From Microcebus murinus (Eukaryota > Chordata > Mammalia > Primates > Cheirogaleidae): a stretch of 64,000 nucleotides of DNA. The stretch is taken from assembly GCF_040939455.1 (NCBI RefSeq), contig NC_134136.1, positions 102,784,014-102,848,013 on the forward strand, written 5' to 3'. The position numbers were made by a program, and so were the translations under genes. A model generated the notes under the pieces. That model was not told where the DNA came from, ran no database searches, and saw only the letters and a list, made by a program, of their open reading frames with translations. Below are positions 1-11,579 of this stretch, piece after piece. Each line of letters opens with the position of its first letter. The first letter of the stretch is position 1.

Positions 1-628
1 AGGGATCTACCAGATGTCAGTATTAGGACACTTTTTCTCCGAGGAAGTTAAGAAAATAATCCTCTACTGCCATGCATGGTGAATATATGCCTAGCTGCAC
101 ATGTTCTGAGAGCATGAAGGAGGAAGGGAACTAACAGTCCTGCAGTTTAGTGTTCAGACTTATACTTAATTCTACTATTTTCAGCCCTGCTTCTCAACCA
201 TGAACCTGTTCTTGACTGAGACTAGTGTCCCCAGCACAGAGCCTCCGTGATTAAATTTCCTCAGAAACAAACTACCCACCCACTCATCCCAGGTTGGCAA
301 AAGGGAGTAGTAATAGTCAACTGACTTTGCAGCATGGAGAAGGGATACAGGAAGGGAGTTAAACATCTCAAATAAAGGATTTCAAAATATATAATATTTT
401 ATAATGCCAGCCTTGTCCCTTAGCCCCACCTGCCAAGGTATTTGTTATTTCCTTTCCAATTGCTGAGACAGAGCAAAATTTGGTGTCCTTTTCCTCATGT
501 AATCTTTTTTTTTTTTTTTTGCCCTGTTTAAGTCAAGTATTTCTCCACCATCTGCCTTCTGCCTTCTAATATTTTTGAAATGGCTATTGTGCTCTACAGT
601 CTCATTGATTTCATTGGTTAATAATAGC
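1..628. other. Unassigned sequence, no gene
   Basis: I recognise no exon or repeat family here. A run of 16 T lies at 505-520. A short minus-strand open frame (181-366) has no recognisable domain and is best treated as chance. Confidence 0.5.
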
Positions 629-918
629 TTTATTTATTTATTTATTTTCGAGACAGAGTCTCACTCTGTCACCTGGGCTAGAGTGCAGTGGCTTCAACCT
701 CAAACTCCTGGGCTCAAGTGATCCTCCTGTCCCAGCTTCCTGAGTAGCTGAGACTACAGGTACATGTCACTACACCTGTCTAATTTTTCTATTTTTTGTA
801 GAGATGGGGTCTCACTCTTGCTCAGGCTCATCTCAATCTCACTTCTGGCCTCAAGGAATCCTCCTGCCTCAGTCTCCCAAAGTGCTAGGATTACAGGCTG
901 AGCCACCACACCCATCCA
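629..918 (-). mobile_element. Old Alu (AluJ-like), antisense
   Basis: A dimeric Alu read in reverse: a (TTTA)n tail remnant at 629-648, then the right arm starting 'gagacagagtctcac', a linker near 785-800, and the left arm ending 'gagccaccacaccca'. Heavy divergence and a simple short linker, without the TTGGCCAATT block of the younger Alus in this window, point to an early AluJ-age insertion. I see no convincing target-site duplication. Confidence 0.85.
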
Positions 919-1177
919 ATAACACTGTTTCTTTTTTAAATTAATTCACTGTCAATTTAGTGCCATTTTTGAAAGAAGGGGACATATGCACATGCAGTGA
1001 GACCAGCACGATTAAGTAAAATTTTTTATTAGTCTACCTATTTCATGTTTTATGATCGCAAGCTTCTTTGATTTTTATTTGTCTGTTTTATTTTTTCTGT
1101 TCTTTTAAAATATATATTGGCAAATTTTCCTTGCTATGAAGTTGTAGAAATCATAATTAATTTTATACTGTTATTAT

Positions 1178-1955
1178 AGCTGTGCATCACTTCATGACAG
1201 GGCTATATTCTGAGAAATGCATCATTAGGCTATTTTGCTGTTGTGTGAATAACCTAGATTGTGCTTACACAAACCTAGATGGTACAGCCTACTACATACC
1301 TAGGCTATATTGCATAGCCTATTGCTCAAACCTGTACAGCATGTTACTATACTGAAAATCATAGGCAATTGTAACACAGTGATAAGTAGTTGTGTATCTA
1401 AATATAGAAAAGGTAAAATAAAATACAGTGTAAAAAATGAAAATAGCGTCCTTTATAGGGCAGTTATCATGAATGGAGCTTGCAGGACAGGAAATTCCTC
1501 TGGGTGTCAGTGAGTGAGTAGTGAGTGCATATGAAGGCCTAGGACATTACCATACACTACTGTAGTCTTTCTAAACACTGTACACTTAAGCTACAATAAA
1601 TTTATAAAGATTATATTTTACTTTCTTCAATAATAAATTGGCTTACTCTTTTTTACTTTATAAACTTTAATTTTTTAGCTTTTTGACTCTTTTGTAATAA
1701 CAGTTTAAAACACAAACATATTGTATAGCTGTACAGAGATATTTTATTTTTGTATATCTTTATTCTATAAGCATTTTTAGAAGTAGGTATATCCACTAAA
1801 ATATAATAACTATAAAAAGTATAGTATAGTAAGTACATAAACCAGTCACATAATTATTTATTATCGTTGTCAAGTGTTATGTACTGTAAATAACTGTATG
1901 TACTATACTTTCGTGCAACTGGAAGCACAGTAGGATTGTTTACACCAGCTAGAAT
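1178..1955. mobile_element. Tigger-like (Tc1/mariner, pogo group) DNA transposon fragment
   Basis: The left end follows a TA and reads 'gctgtgcatcacttcatgac', a decayed form of a mammalian Tigger-type terminus I recall. Internal blocks such as 'cctaggctatat', 'cctgtacagcatgttact' and 'aaggcctaggacattac' match the same non-coding element. The right terminus is missing or rearranged after about 1950, where the tract 'agaatccaaggc' appears twice. No transposase frame is present; open frames at 1310-1513 and 1653-1838 are chance. The superfamily is fairly sure, the exact family (Tigger3/Golem type) is not. Confidence 0.65.
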
Positions 1956-2243
1956 CCAAGGCCATGGTAGAATCCAAGGCTCCTGAAATCTTGTTTTTGC
2001 CTTGCTGGAAGCATAGACTAGCCTCTCCCTAGGTTCCTGTGCCTAGCCATTGGGAATTTTCCCGGAATTTTCTTGGAATACACTTGCTGGACGGTTACCA
2101 ATGTCGTTCCATTATCAAATTGAAGACTGATTCAAATTGATTATTCTTCACATAGTCAGATCCCATCTGATTTATTTTCAAAAATTTTATGAAGACTTCC
2201 TGTTTTATTTTTGGTATTACACATTTTCCATCTTCCTTGCAGG

Positions 2244-2899
2244 TTTTTTTTTTATTTCAGCATATTATGGGGGTACAAACTTGAAAGTTGCATATAAGTC
2301 CTTGCCCCCCTCTCCCCCCACAAGTCTGAACTTCAAGCATGACCATCCCCAGACGGTGAACATCTCACTCATTATGTATGCATATACCCACCCCCCTCCC
2401 CCCTCCCACCTGCCCAATACCCAGTAAATGTAATTCCTATGTGTCCACTTAGGTGCTGCTCAGTTAATACCAATTTGCTGGTGAGTATATGTGGTGCTTG
2501 TTTTTCCATTCTTGGGATATTTCACTTAGTAGAATGGGTTCCAGCTCTATCCAGGAAAATACAAGATGTGCTATATCACCATTGTTTCTTAGAGCTGAAT
2601 AGTACTCCATGGTATACATATACTACACATTTTATTAATCGGCTCATGTATTGATGGGCACTTGGGTTGTTTCCACAGCTTTGCAATTGTGAACTGTGCT
2701 GCTATAAACATTCGAGTGCAGGTGTCTTTTCTGTAGATTGTCCTTTGTTCTTTTGGGTAGATGCCCAGTAGTGGGATTGCTGGATCAAATGGTAGATCTA
2801 CTTGTATCTCTTTAAGGTATCTCCATATTGCTTGCCACAGAGGTTGAACTAGTTTGCAGTCCCACCAGCAGTGTAGGACTGTCACTATCTCTCTGAATC
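2244..2899 (-). mobile_element. 5'-truncated L1 (3' UTR plus end of ORF2), antisense
   Basis: The L1 poly(A) appears as a T run at 2244-2253, followed by the strepsirrhine-type 3' UTR ('atattatgggggtac', then C-rich tracts 2306-2420). On the minus strand from about 2890 down to 2589 lies the last part of ORF2, with the zinc-knuckle tail '[14 protein letters not shown]' and '[13 protein letters not shown]'. The frame is broken near its end, so it is a dead copy. The 5' truncation is near 2899; I could not define a target-site duplication. Confidence 0.85.
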
Positions 2900-4080
2900 C
2901 TATTTGATATGTTTGGGGAAGAATCAAAAAGTAAATACTTGGAATCAAATCATCACCTCACAATTTCAGCTAAAGCCGTCTTCTAAAATGCTGGGTTTTA
3001 GAATAATAATTTATCCTTACTCCATACCCTGTGCTATTTCCTAATCTTCACTGTGCTCACAAACTTTAATGGCTTAACATTCCCCACTAAATAATGCAAT
3101 TCAAGAAATCATATATTTATTAGACCCCCTAAATCTAGCCCCCACCTGTTTCTCCAACTTTATCTCCTTGTCTCCCCACAAAAGCCATCTATCTGTTTCA
3201 ACAAGTCTGTTCCTTGTTTCCCAGATAGCCTTTCCTCTGATACTTTAGTTGGGCTATCCTCATTCCAGCACATCCTCTTCCATCTGTTTCTGTATAAATA
3301 TTTAAGAACTTATTAGATATCCAGGATGCTACTTTAAAATCTGACCCAATGAAGAAGAAGTTGAAAAAAAAATAAAGTCTCTTTCATTTGATTGGCAGCC
3401 TAAACCTTGATGGAATTATGAGGTTCAGATAGGAATTGAAAGAACTTATCTTACCCTTCAAAGTTGTCAATACATTTCAAGAATACAAAAGACTCTATCA
3501 ATACCTAGGGGTTATTTAGATAGATACAAATCCTGGAGTAGTTGAGATTTAGTAGCATAAATTGATACAAATATTAACATCTGCCTGATCAAGGGGATGG
3601 CTTAAGAAGCACAAAATGAAACAAAGTGAAAACCCTACAACTCATGTAGCCAAACTCCTGTGAGGTTAGACAAAACTCCACTGGATATAGTTCATTCTAT
3701 ACATAAAAACTTTTAAGACTTTGGTTTTTACCTAATTCACCTAAAAGCAAGCAAACAAAAATAACAAAATAAAATTCAATTTCTTTAGGTGCCATAATAA
3801 GTGAATTACTAGTAGGGCATTACAAAATTATCATTTTTTCCCTTTAGCAAAATTCCAAATTATTTGTGCAGGTCCTCCTGGGCTCCTTATTGATAAAACT
3901 TTAATAGAAAATGGTGAGAAGACAACAAATGAAAAACTCCAAATATACCATATTTTATTGAATCTATAGCATGACCAATTTCAGAGATATTTATTTTTCT
4001 AAATATGACAATGATGAGATGGTATTTATTGTAAGATAATTCTCTAGTTCTCAGATATTTTAACGTGGAAAGAATGAATG
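2900..4080. other. Unassigned sequence, no gene
   Basis: AT-rich, no recognisable coding or repeat signature. The C-rich stretch around 3120-3300 may be a very old repeat but I cannot name it. Confidence 0.4.
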
Positions 4081-4088
4081 TTTGATAG

Positions 4089-6781
4089 CAGTGGTCCCCA
4101 CCCAGTCTCAGGGACTGGTTTTATGGAAAACAATTTTCCATGGATGGGGTTGGGGGGAGAGGGGAGGGGATGGTTTTGGGATGATTCAAGTACATGACAT
4201 TTATTGTACACTTTATTTCTATTATTATTACATTGTAATATATAATGAAATAATTATACAACTCACTATAATGCAGAATCAGTGGGAGCCTGAGCTTCTA
4301 TTTCTGCAACTAAGTGGTCCCATCTGGGGATGATGGGAGACAATGACAACTGAAGTGTGTTGCTTATGTCCAGTCTACTTCATAATCTCATTTTGGTTGC
4401 TGTCACTGCAGAAAACTCTGCTTCACAAAGATAGGATATTGGAAATGGAAGCAGATTTACAGTGCTTTTGAGCCAATCTCAGGATATTCTGCTTTGACTT
4501 TCATCCAGAAGGTATGGGGATTTTAAGTTGTCTTGAACATACTTTTAAGGCTACCATCGTTTGCAATATCAAGTAGTTGATCCTCTTCTTGCATGGACAA
4601 AGTCGATTCATCTGGCTTATTCACAAATGGGTCAAGGATCCATTCCTTCCCAGTTCAGGGGTCTTTTGTGGTTGGGAAGTAGTGCTCAAACTCTTTTGAA
4701 AGCTGAGTTAGGTGGTCATGCACCATCTTGGAGAAAGAAGGCCCTGGTTCAGTCTCTTTCAAAATCTCTGCTAATGTTTGAAACATGCCAAAAATCCCAA
4801 TGTTCACTCATCACCCCCATAATTCCACTTTGGCTTTGAATGCAGATGCTTTGTCTGCCGACTTGAACACAGTTGTCATTCTCCCCTGACATGACAGATT
4901 GAGTTTGTTGAGCATGATGAATATGTCACGCAAGTAAGCAAGTTTTGCAACCCTTTCTGTGTCACTGAAATGTGTTGCCAGTGGTGACTGCTTTTCTAAA
5001 AGAAATCTCTGGAGCACCTCTTCTAACTCAAAAACTCTGGCCAGCTATCTACCTTTAGAAAGCCATCTCACTTCTATGTATAAAAGTAGACATGTGTGCT
5101 CTGTGTCCATCTACTCACAGAGCTCTGTGAACAGATGTGAGTTAAGGGCATGTACTGTAATGTGGCTGATGATGTTAATCACATCCTGCAAAATGTTGTT
5201 TATTTCAGGTCACATTTTTCGGCTAGCCAGCATTTCTCTATGGATGACACAATGCATAAACTCATATTCAGAAGTGACCTCCTTGACCTGAATAGTGAAA
5301 CCAGAAAGCCGTCCAGTCATGGCAGCTGTTCCGTCCGTGTACAAAATGACAGACACAAAATGACCAATTCAGTTTTCCTAATATGTAATCATTCATAGTT
5401 GAAAGACTTGAATAGTTCTGCAGCTGTGATGTCAGTTGACAACAAAAGTGCACATAACATATCCTCATGCACATTGTCCTGAAAAAATATATTTTACAAA
5501 AACAAGCATTGTTGCCTTGTTGTCTATGCTGGTAGACTCATCAACCTGGATTGTGTACCATGGCGACTCATTAATCCTCTCTAACAATTGTGCCTCAATA
5601 TCCTCTGCTATTTCATCAATTTGTCTAGTTGTGGTGCTAGCCAAAACAAGGACATGTGCCACCTTTTGAACTGCAGCCTCTCCTACAAGTTCATGGCAAT
5701 TATCCTTAGTAGCAGGCAGGTTCAACTCTTCACCAAGAGTAAAGGGCTTTTTTAGCAATGAGGTTAGCCATTCAGAATGATCCTCTCAGTGTAGACACAT
5801 TTGATGAAGTCATGGCCTTCAATAATTGCTTCTATTCTTCGTGTTCACTTTTTTTTTTTTTTCACTCCAAGGGCTTGTCTTTTAATGCAGGCTGCTTGGT
5901 CTCTATGTAGTAAAACAATTTTGAAGGTTTCATGGCTTCATTGGATAGCTGGTCACCACATATTATATAAAGCAGGCTTGGAGAATGTGAATCACCTGTT
6001 GCAATGATACCATAATTTAAGTAGGACTTTTGGTATTTTCTTTTAAATGCTGCTTTCTTTTTTGGCTGTCTTAGAGTCTTCTGCTATCTCATCATTGGGT
6101 ATTTCTACCGTTTCAAAGAAGCTCTCCAGCAACACTTGTTTTTACTCATTTTTTCCAGGATTAGCTTGTGGGCTTAACAAAACTAAAGTGCACAGTGTGG
6201 GAAAGATGTGTGGATGGAAGTGGTCAATAAAATAATGGGCAGGCCATGTGTGGACTAGAATAAGTGTTGGATTCTGACTTAGAGCCTGCCATGAAATGCA
6301 GGTGTACATTTGAAGATGCTCACTTTTCACTATAAAGCCTGCCACCAGATGCTGCTTAATTCTCACTTGCCATTCACTGATAGTGTTTTAATATCAGTCT
6401 GCAAGCAATTAATTTATTATGATCTCTGTGCAGCCAAACCTCTCTGCTAATGGTAATCTGTATATGCAGCCGCTCCCCAGCACTAGCATCACTGCCTCAG
6501 CTCTTCCTTAGATCATCAGGCATTAGATTCTCATAAGAAGCATGCAACCTAGATCCCTCACCTGTGCAGTTTACAGTAAGGTTCACGCTCCAATGAGAAT
6601 CTTACGCTGCTGCTGATCTGACAGGAGGCAGAGTTCAGGCAGTGATGCAAGTGATGGGAAGCAGCTGTAAATACAGATGAAGCTTCAGTCGCTGACCCAC
6701 TGCTCACCTTCTGCTGTGTGCACCATTCCTAACAGGTCACAGACTGGTACTGGTCCATGTCCCAGGGTTTGGGGACTGTAG
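4089..6781 (-). mobile_element. Apparently full-length Charlie3-type hAT DNA transposon (MER1 parent)
   Basis: The left terminus is CAGTGGTCCCC (4089-4099) and the right is GGGGACTGTAG (6771-6781), a mutated inverted copy. Flanking 8-bp direct repeats TTTGATAG (4081-4088) and TTTTATTG (6782-6789) match at 6 of 8 positions, as expected for a decayed hAT target duplication. The first ~250 bp and last ~400 bp resemble MER1, the short derivative of Charlie3. The span of about 2.69 kb agrees with my memory of the autonomous consensus. Transposase remnants run on the minus strand inside it. The terminal match is what I see; the family name is from memory. Confidence 0.85.
4811..5758 (-). pseudogene. 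hAT (Charlie3-type) transposase, decayed
   Basis: A DDE-type transposase relic that would have cut and pasted the surrounding element. Reading the minus strand, 5758-5465 encodes 'IQVDESTSIDNKATMLVFVK', a hAT/ZBED-family catalytic-core block containing the first acidic residue (DES). After a frameshift the reading continues at 5474-5268 (a block ending 'YSGQGGHF'). Further down, 5017-4811 carries 'DTERVAKLAYLRDIF' and 'AFKAKVELWG', the hAT middle domain leading toward the C-terminal dimerisation region. At least one frameshift and several stops separate the blocks, so no full protein can be made. No N-terminal BED zinc finger is visible in an open frame. It occupies the middle of the transposon, as expected. 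Confidence 0.8.
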
Positions 6782-6959
6782 TTTTATTGAATTAGTGTCT
6801 CCCACCATCCCTCCTTTTACTCCCTCCAAACACCTATTTTTCCATGTCTTTCTCTTGTAGTATCAAAGTTTCTAGTTTTTACCTCATGCTACTATATCCC
6901 CAAAGACGGTTTAGCCTTAGCTCTTTTTTTCCCGAAAAACTTTAACTGTGTTGAATGAT

Positions 6960-7762
6960 GAGATGAAATTTTCCATGCACTCACTTGTATAGATTTTCCA
7001 ACCTCACTTGTATATATTTGTGTAATTACTACTGCAATTAAGATACAAAACTATTCCATCACCACAAGAATCTTCCTTGCGTTATGTCTTTAATACTCAC
7101 ACCAACATGGTCCCTCCCACCATCCCTAAACCCTGGAAAACACTAATCTCTTTTCCATTTCTATACTTTTGTCATTGCCAGAATGTTATATAAGTGGAAT
7201 CAAGCAGTATGTAACCTTTTGAGGCTGGCATTTTTTCCTCAGAATAATACCCTTGAGAGTAATTCAATTCATTGTATGTGTAAATCATTTGTTTCATTTT
7301 TATTGCTAAATAACATCCCATGGTATGGATTACCACAGTTTGTATAATTACTTATCTATTAAGGGACATTTTGGTTCTTTACAGTTTTTCGGCTATTACA
7401 AATAAAGCTACTATGAACATATTTGTACAGGTTTTTGTGTAGAGGTAAGTTTTTGTATCTCTAAGATAAATGCCCAGGAGTGCAATTGCTGGGTCATATG
7501 ATAGTTGCTTGTTTACTTTTTAAAGAAAATTACAAACAGTTATCCAGAGTGACTGTACCATTTTATATTCCAACCAGCAAAATATGAGTAATCCCACTTC
7601 TACACATACTTGCCAGCATTTAGTGGGGTCACTGTTTTTCTTTTGTCCATTCTAATAGGCGTGTAATTATATTTCATTGTGCTTTTAATTTCCATTTTTC
7701 TAAGGCTTTTTTCCCATCCATATATTCTCTTTGGTGAAATATCTCTTCATTTCTTATTTGCT

Positions 7763-7793
<31 letters not shown>

Positions 7794-8730
7794 GAGACAG
7801 AGTCTCGCTTTGTTGTCCAGGCTAGAGTGAGTGCCGTGGCGTCAGCCTGGCTCACAGCAACCTCAAACTCCTGGGCTCCAGCGATCCTTCTGCCTCAGCC
7901 TCCCAAGTAGCTGGGACTACAGGCATGCGCCACCATGCCCGGCTAATTTTTTATATACATATCAGTTGGCCAATTAATTTCTTTCTATTTATAGTAGAGA
8001 CGGGGTCTCGCTCTTGCTCAGGCTGGTTTTGAACTCCTGACCTTGAGCAATCCGCCCGCCTCGGCCTCCCAGAGAGCTAGGATTACAGGCGTGAGCCACC
8101 GCGCCCGGCCTTATTTGCTAATTTGTTTTTTTATTCTTTACTAGAGTTTTGAGTATTCTTTATATATTCTAGATATGAATCTTTTGTCATATATGTAGTT
8201 TCCAAGTATTTTCTTCCAGTTAGTACATTGTCTTTTAATCTTCTTTAATCTTCTTTATGGGGTCTTTCATAGAGAAAATTTTAGTTTCAATAAAGTCAAA
8301 TTGAATTATTCTTTTTTTATGATCATGCTTTTGGTGTCAAGTTTAAGAACCCTTTATCAAGCCTTAGGTCCTGAAGATATTTGCTTATGTAACTTCTAAT
8401 AGTCTTATAGTTTCACATTTACATTTAGTTTTTGCTACATTTTAAATTAAATTTTATGTAAGTGTGAAAATAAAGTTGAAGTTCATTTTTATTTTTTATC
8501 ATTTTGCCTATATCAGATTTTTCCAACACCATTGGATGTAAAGGCCATCCTTCTTCCGTTGAATTGCTTCTGCACCTTTTTCAAAAGTCAGTTGAGCATA
8601 TTTGGGTGGAGCTATTTGGGGTTCTCTATCATGTGCCATTATCTGTGTCTGTGTTTCCACCATCATCACACAGGTTTCATTATGATAGCTATATAAGTCT
8701 TAAAACTGGGTAGACTCATTTTTCAAATTT
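6960..8730 (-). mobile_element. Ancient L1M (3' UTR and ORF2 C-terminal part), antisense, first segment
   Basis: Read in reverse this shows hallmarks of old mammalian L1: 'atataagtggaatcaagcag' near 7190, 'tgcccaggagtgcaattgct' near 7470, and 'ttccaaccagcaa' near 7568. It is interrupted by a lemur-type Alu (7768-8110) and broken off at 8731 by a younger L1. The same element resumes beyond 11580. No open frame survives. The boundary near 6960 is approximate. Confidence 0.75.
7768..8110 (-). mobile_element. Lemur-type Alu, antisense, with 14-bp target duplication
   Basis: The T-rich tail runs 7768-7793, then the right arm, an enlarged linker (TTGGCCAATTAATTTC at 7966-7981, CTATTTATAG at 7985-7994), and the left arm ending 'gagccaccgcgcccggcc'. 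The direct repeat TTATTTGCTAATTT flanks it (7754-7767 and 8111-8124). Both arms are close to consensus, so the copy is fairly young. It sits inside the older L1M. Confidence 0.95.
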
Positions 8731-9127
8731 TCATCTTCTTTTTTTTCTATTTCATTATATTATGGGGGTACAGATATTGTTAGGGTTACATATATTGCCC
8801 CTGCCATCCCTCCCCCCCGCCCCCCCCTCGGTGCCCCAGAGCTTCAAGAGTGTTCAACCCCCAGGTGGTGCGCACCACACCCATTATATAAGTATACACC
8901 CTTCCCCTCCTCCCCCCTCCCACCTGCCCACCACCCAATATAAGTATGTGTTTTATTTTTTTATTTTGTTTTGGCATTTTGGTTACCTTGTATATCTTTG
9001 CCTCTCCCTAAGAAGGGTTAGAGGCATTCCCTTCCCCCCAACAATGCTCGCCACATCCCTAAGATGTGGGTCTCCCCCCCACAAAAAAATCCCTGGTGAG
9101 TACTACCACCATTTGAGCACCATAGTT

Positions 9128-9976
9128 TTAATCAGTCAGTACCGATTTGATGTGGAGCCCATCTTCCTGGTCTTGTGTCACCTCACTTTGGATAACAGGC
9201 TTAAGCTTAATCCAGGATAGCATAAACGGTGCTATCTCACTGTCGTTTCTTAGAATTGAGTAGTATTCCCTTGTGAGCATATACGAAATTTTAATTACCC
9301 ACTCTGGAATTGATGGCCACTTGGGTTGTTTCCATGACCTTGCAATAGTGAATTGTGCTGCGATAAAAATTCGGGTACAGATGTCTTTATAATAGAATGT
9401 CTCATGCTCTTTTGGGTAGATGCCCAACAATGCTATTGCAGGGTCAAATGGTATTTCTATTTCTAGCTGTTTGAGGTATCTCCAAATTCTTTTCCATAAA
9501 GGTTGCACTAATTTGCAGTCCCACCAGCAGTGTGGGAGTGTTCCTGTCTCTTCACATCCATGCCAGCATTTGTTGTTTTGGAATTTTAGATACAGGCCAT
9601 TCTTGCTGGGGTTAGGTGGTATTTCATTGTGGTTTTGATTTGCATTTCTCTGATGATTAGAGATGTTGAGCATTTTTTTTTATATATGTTTGCAGGCCAT
9701 TATTCGGTCTTCTTTGGAGAAGTTTCTGTTCATTTCTATTGCCCATTTCTTGATGGGGTTGTTTGTTTTTTTCTTGTTAATTATTTTAAGTTCTAGATAG
9801 ATTCTTGTTATTACACCTTTATCAGAAGTGTAGAGAGCAAATATTTTCTCCCATTCTGTGGGTTGTCTATTTGCTCTAATGATAGTTTCCTTAGCTGTGC
9901 AGAATCTTTTTAATTTGATCGGATCCCATTTATTTATTTTTGCTGCTGTGGCAATTGCCTTGCAGGTCTTCCTCAA
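9128..9976 (-). pseudogene. L1 ORF2 C-terminal region, broken
   Basis: The minus strand encodes the end of L1 ORF2, the endonuclease/reverse-transcriptase protein. Visible are '[18 protein letters not shown]' (upper part), '[20 protein letters not shown]', and in a second frame the cysteine-rich tail 'CWHGCEETGTLPHCWWDC', which fits the CX3CX7HX4C knuckle typical of L1 ORF2. A frameshift between 9673 and 9680 separates the two parts, and the last residues are altered. The reverse-transcriptase domain of the same element lies inverted at 10376-11565. It cannot make a functional protein. Confidence 0.85.
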
Positions 9977-10375
9977 AAATTATTTGCCTAGACCAATGTC
10001 TGATAGGGTTTTCCCAACATCTTCTTCTAGGATTCTTAAGACTTCATGCCTTAGGTTTAAGTCTGTTAACCATCTTGAGTGAATTTTTTGTGAGAGGTGA
10101 GAGGTAGGGATCCTGGTTCAATCTTCTGCATGTAGTTAACCAATTTTCCCAGTACCATTTATTGGAGAGGGATTCTTTTCCCCATTGTATATTTTTGTCT
10201 GCTTTATCAAAGATTAGGTTACCGTATACTGAAGGTTTCATCTCTGGTATCTCAGATCTATTCCAGATATCAATGCTTCTGTTCTTATGCTAATACCAGG
10301 CTGATTTAACTATTATTGCTTTATAATACAGCTTCAAGTCAGGAAGACTGATGCTTCCCAGTTTGTTCTTTTTAC

Positions 10376-11565
10376 TTAAGATTGAAGCAGTAATTAAAAA
10401 CCTTCCCAAATGGAAAAGTCCCGGGCCAGATGGCTACACTACAGAGTTCTACCAAACATACAAAGATGAATTCATACCTATACTGCAGAAACTATTCCAC
10501 ACCATTGAGAAGGATGGTATCCTTCCAAACTCATTTTACGAAGCCAATAGCACCTTGATACCAAAGCCAGGAAAGGACGCAACAAAAAAGGAAAATTATA
10601 GACGATATCCCTCATGAATATAGATGCAAAAATCCTAAATAAAATTTTAGCAAGTAGAATTCAGCAGCACATCAAAAAAATAATTCACCATGAACAGGTG
10701 GGCTTTATTCCAGGGATGCAAGGCTGGTTCAACATACACAAGTCTATAAATGTAATTCACTTCATAAAAAAGAATCAAGAACAAAGATCATATGATTCTG
10801 TCAATAGATGCAGAAAAAGTATTTGACAAAGTCCAACACACCTTTATGATAAAAATTCTTAACAAAATAGGTATGGATGCCTCATACCTTAAATTTATCA
10901 AATCCATGTATGACAGACCCACTGCTAATATCATTCTAAATAGGGAAATTGAAATCATTCCCTCTTTGAACCAGAACTAGACAAGGATGCCCACTATCTC
11001 TTCTACTATTCAACATAGTGCTCGAAGTCCTAGCAATAGCAATAAGGCAAGAGAGGGGTATTAAGGGCATCCAAGTGGGGGTAGATGAGATCAAACTCTC
11101 ACTTTTTGCCGATGATATGATATGATATTATACCTAGAAAACCCCATGGACTCATCCAAGAGACTCCTAGATTTAATAAATGAATTTGGTAAAGTTTCAG
11201 GTTATAAAATCAACATACACAAATCAGAAGCATTCATCAAGCAGAAACTCAAATCAAAAATGCAATACCCTTTATTATAGCCCCAAAGAAAATTAAATAT
11301 TTAGGATTATACTTAACGAAAGATTTATACAAGGAGAACTATGAAATACCAAAAAAAGAAATTGCAGATGATTTAAACAGATGGAAAAATCTACCTTGTT
11401 CATGGATCGGTAGAGTGAATATTGTTAAAATGTCAATATTACCTAAAGTGATCTACAGAATTAATGCAATTCCCATCAAAATACCACCAGCATTCTTTAC
11501 AGATCTAGAAAAAATAATTCTTCACTTCATATGGAACCAGAAAAAACCTCGTATAGCCAAAGTAA
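10376..11565 (+). pseudogene. L1 ORF2 reverse-transcriptase segment (inverted 5' part of the twin-primed copy)
   Basis: The plus strand encodes L1 reverse transcriptase in pieces: '[20 protein letters not shown]' near 10390, '[20 protein letters not shown]' near 10630, '[20 protein letters not shown]' near 10800, the catalytic FADDM block at 11105-11119, and '[20 protein letters not shown]' near 11430. Stops and frameshifts separate all of these, for example at 10615, 10980 and the duplicated 'gatatgatatgata' just after FADD. FADD itself is intact. It stops exactly at the target duplication (11566), which is the 5' end of the original cDNA. Confidence 0.9.
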
Positions 11566-11579
11566 TCATCTTCTTTTTT

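Larger units (their letters stand above)
8745..11565 (-). mobile_element. Twin-primed L1: 3' half antisense, 5' half inverted
   Basis: A single L1 insertion inside the older L1M, flanked by the direct repeat TCATCTTCTTTTTT (8731-8744 and 11566-11579). From 8745 to about 10376 it reads as antisense L1: poly(T), 3' UTR and the ORF2 C-terminal third. From about 10376 to 11565 it switches to sense orientation and encodes the reverse-transcriptase region of ORF2. The ends of the two pieces are adjacent in a normal ORF2 (sense piece ends at '[10 protein letters not shown]', antisense piece begins around '[17 protein letters not shown]'). This is the expected outcome of twin priming with an inverted 5' portion and little loss at the junction. 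Confidence 0.9.

Noticed and set aside
1310..1513. Short frame possibly encoding a small protein
   Set aside because: It is inside non-coding Tigger-like transposon sequence.
8762..9220. Open plus-strand frame of 152 codons, proline-rich
   Set aside because: It lies across the C-rich L1 3' UTR read antisense; the proline runs come from CCC/CCT tracts.
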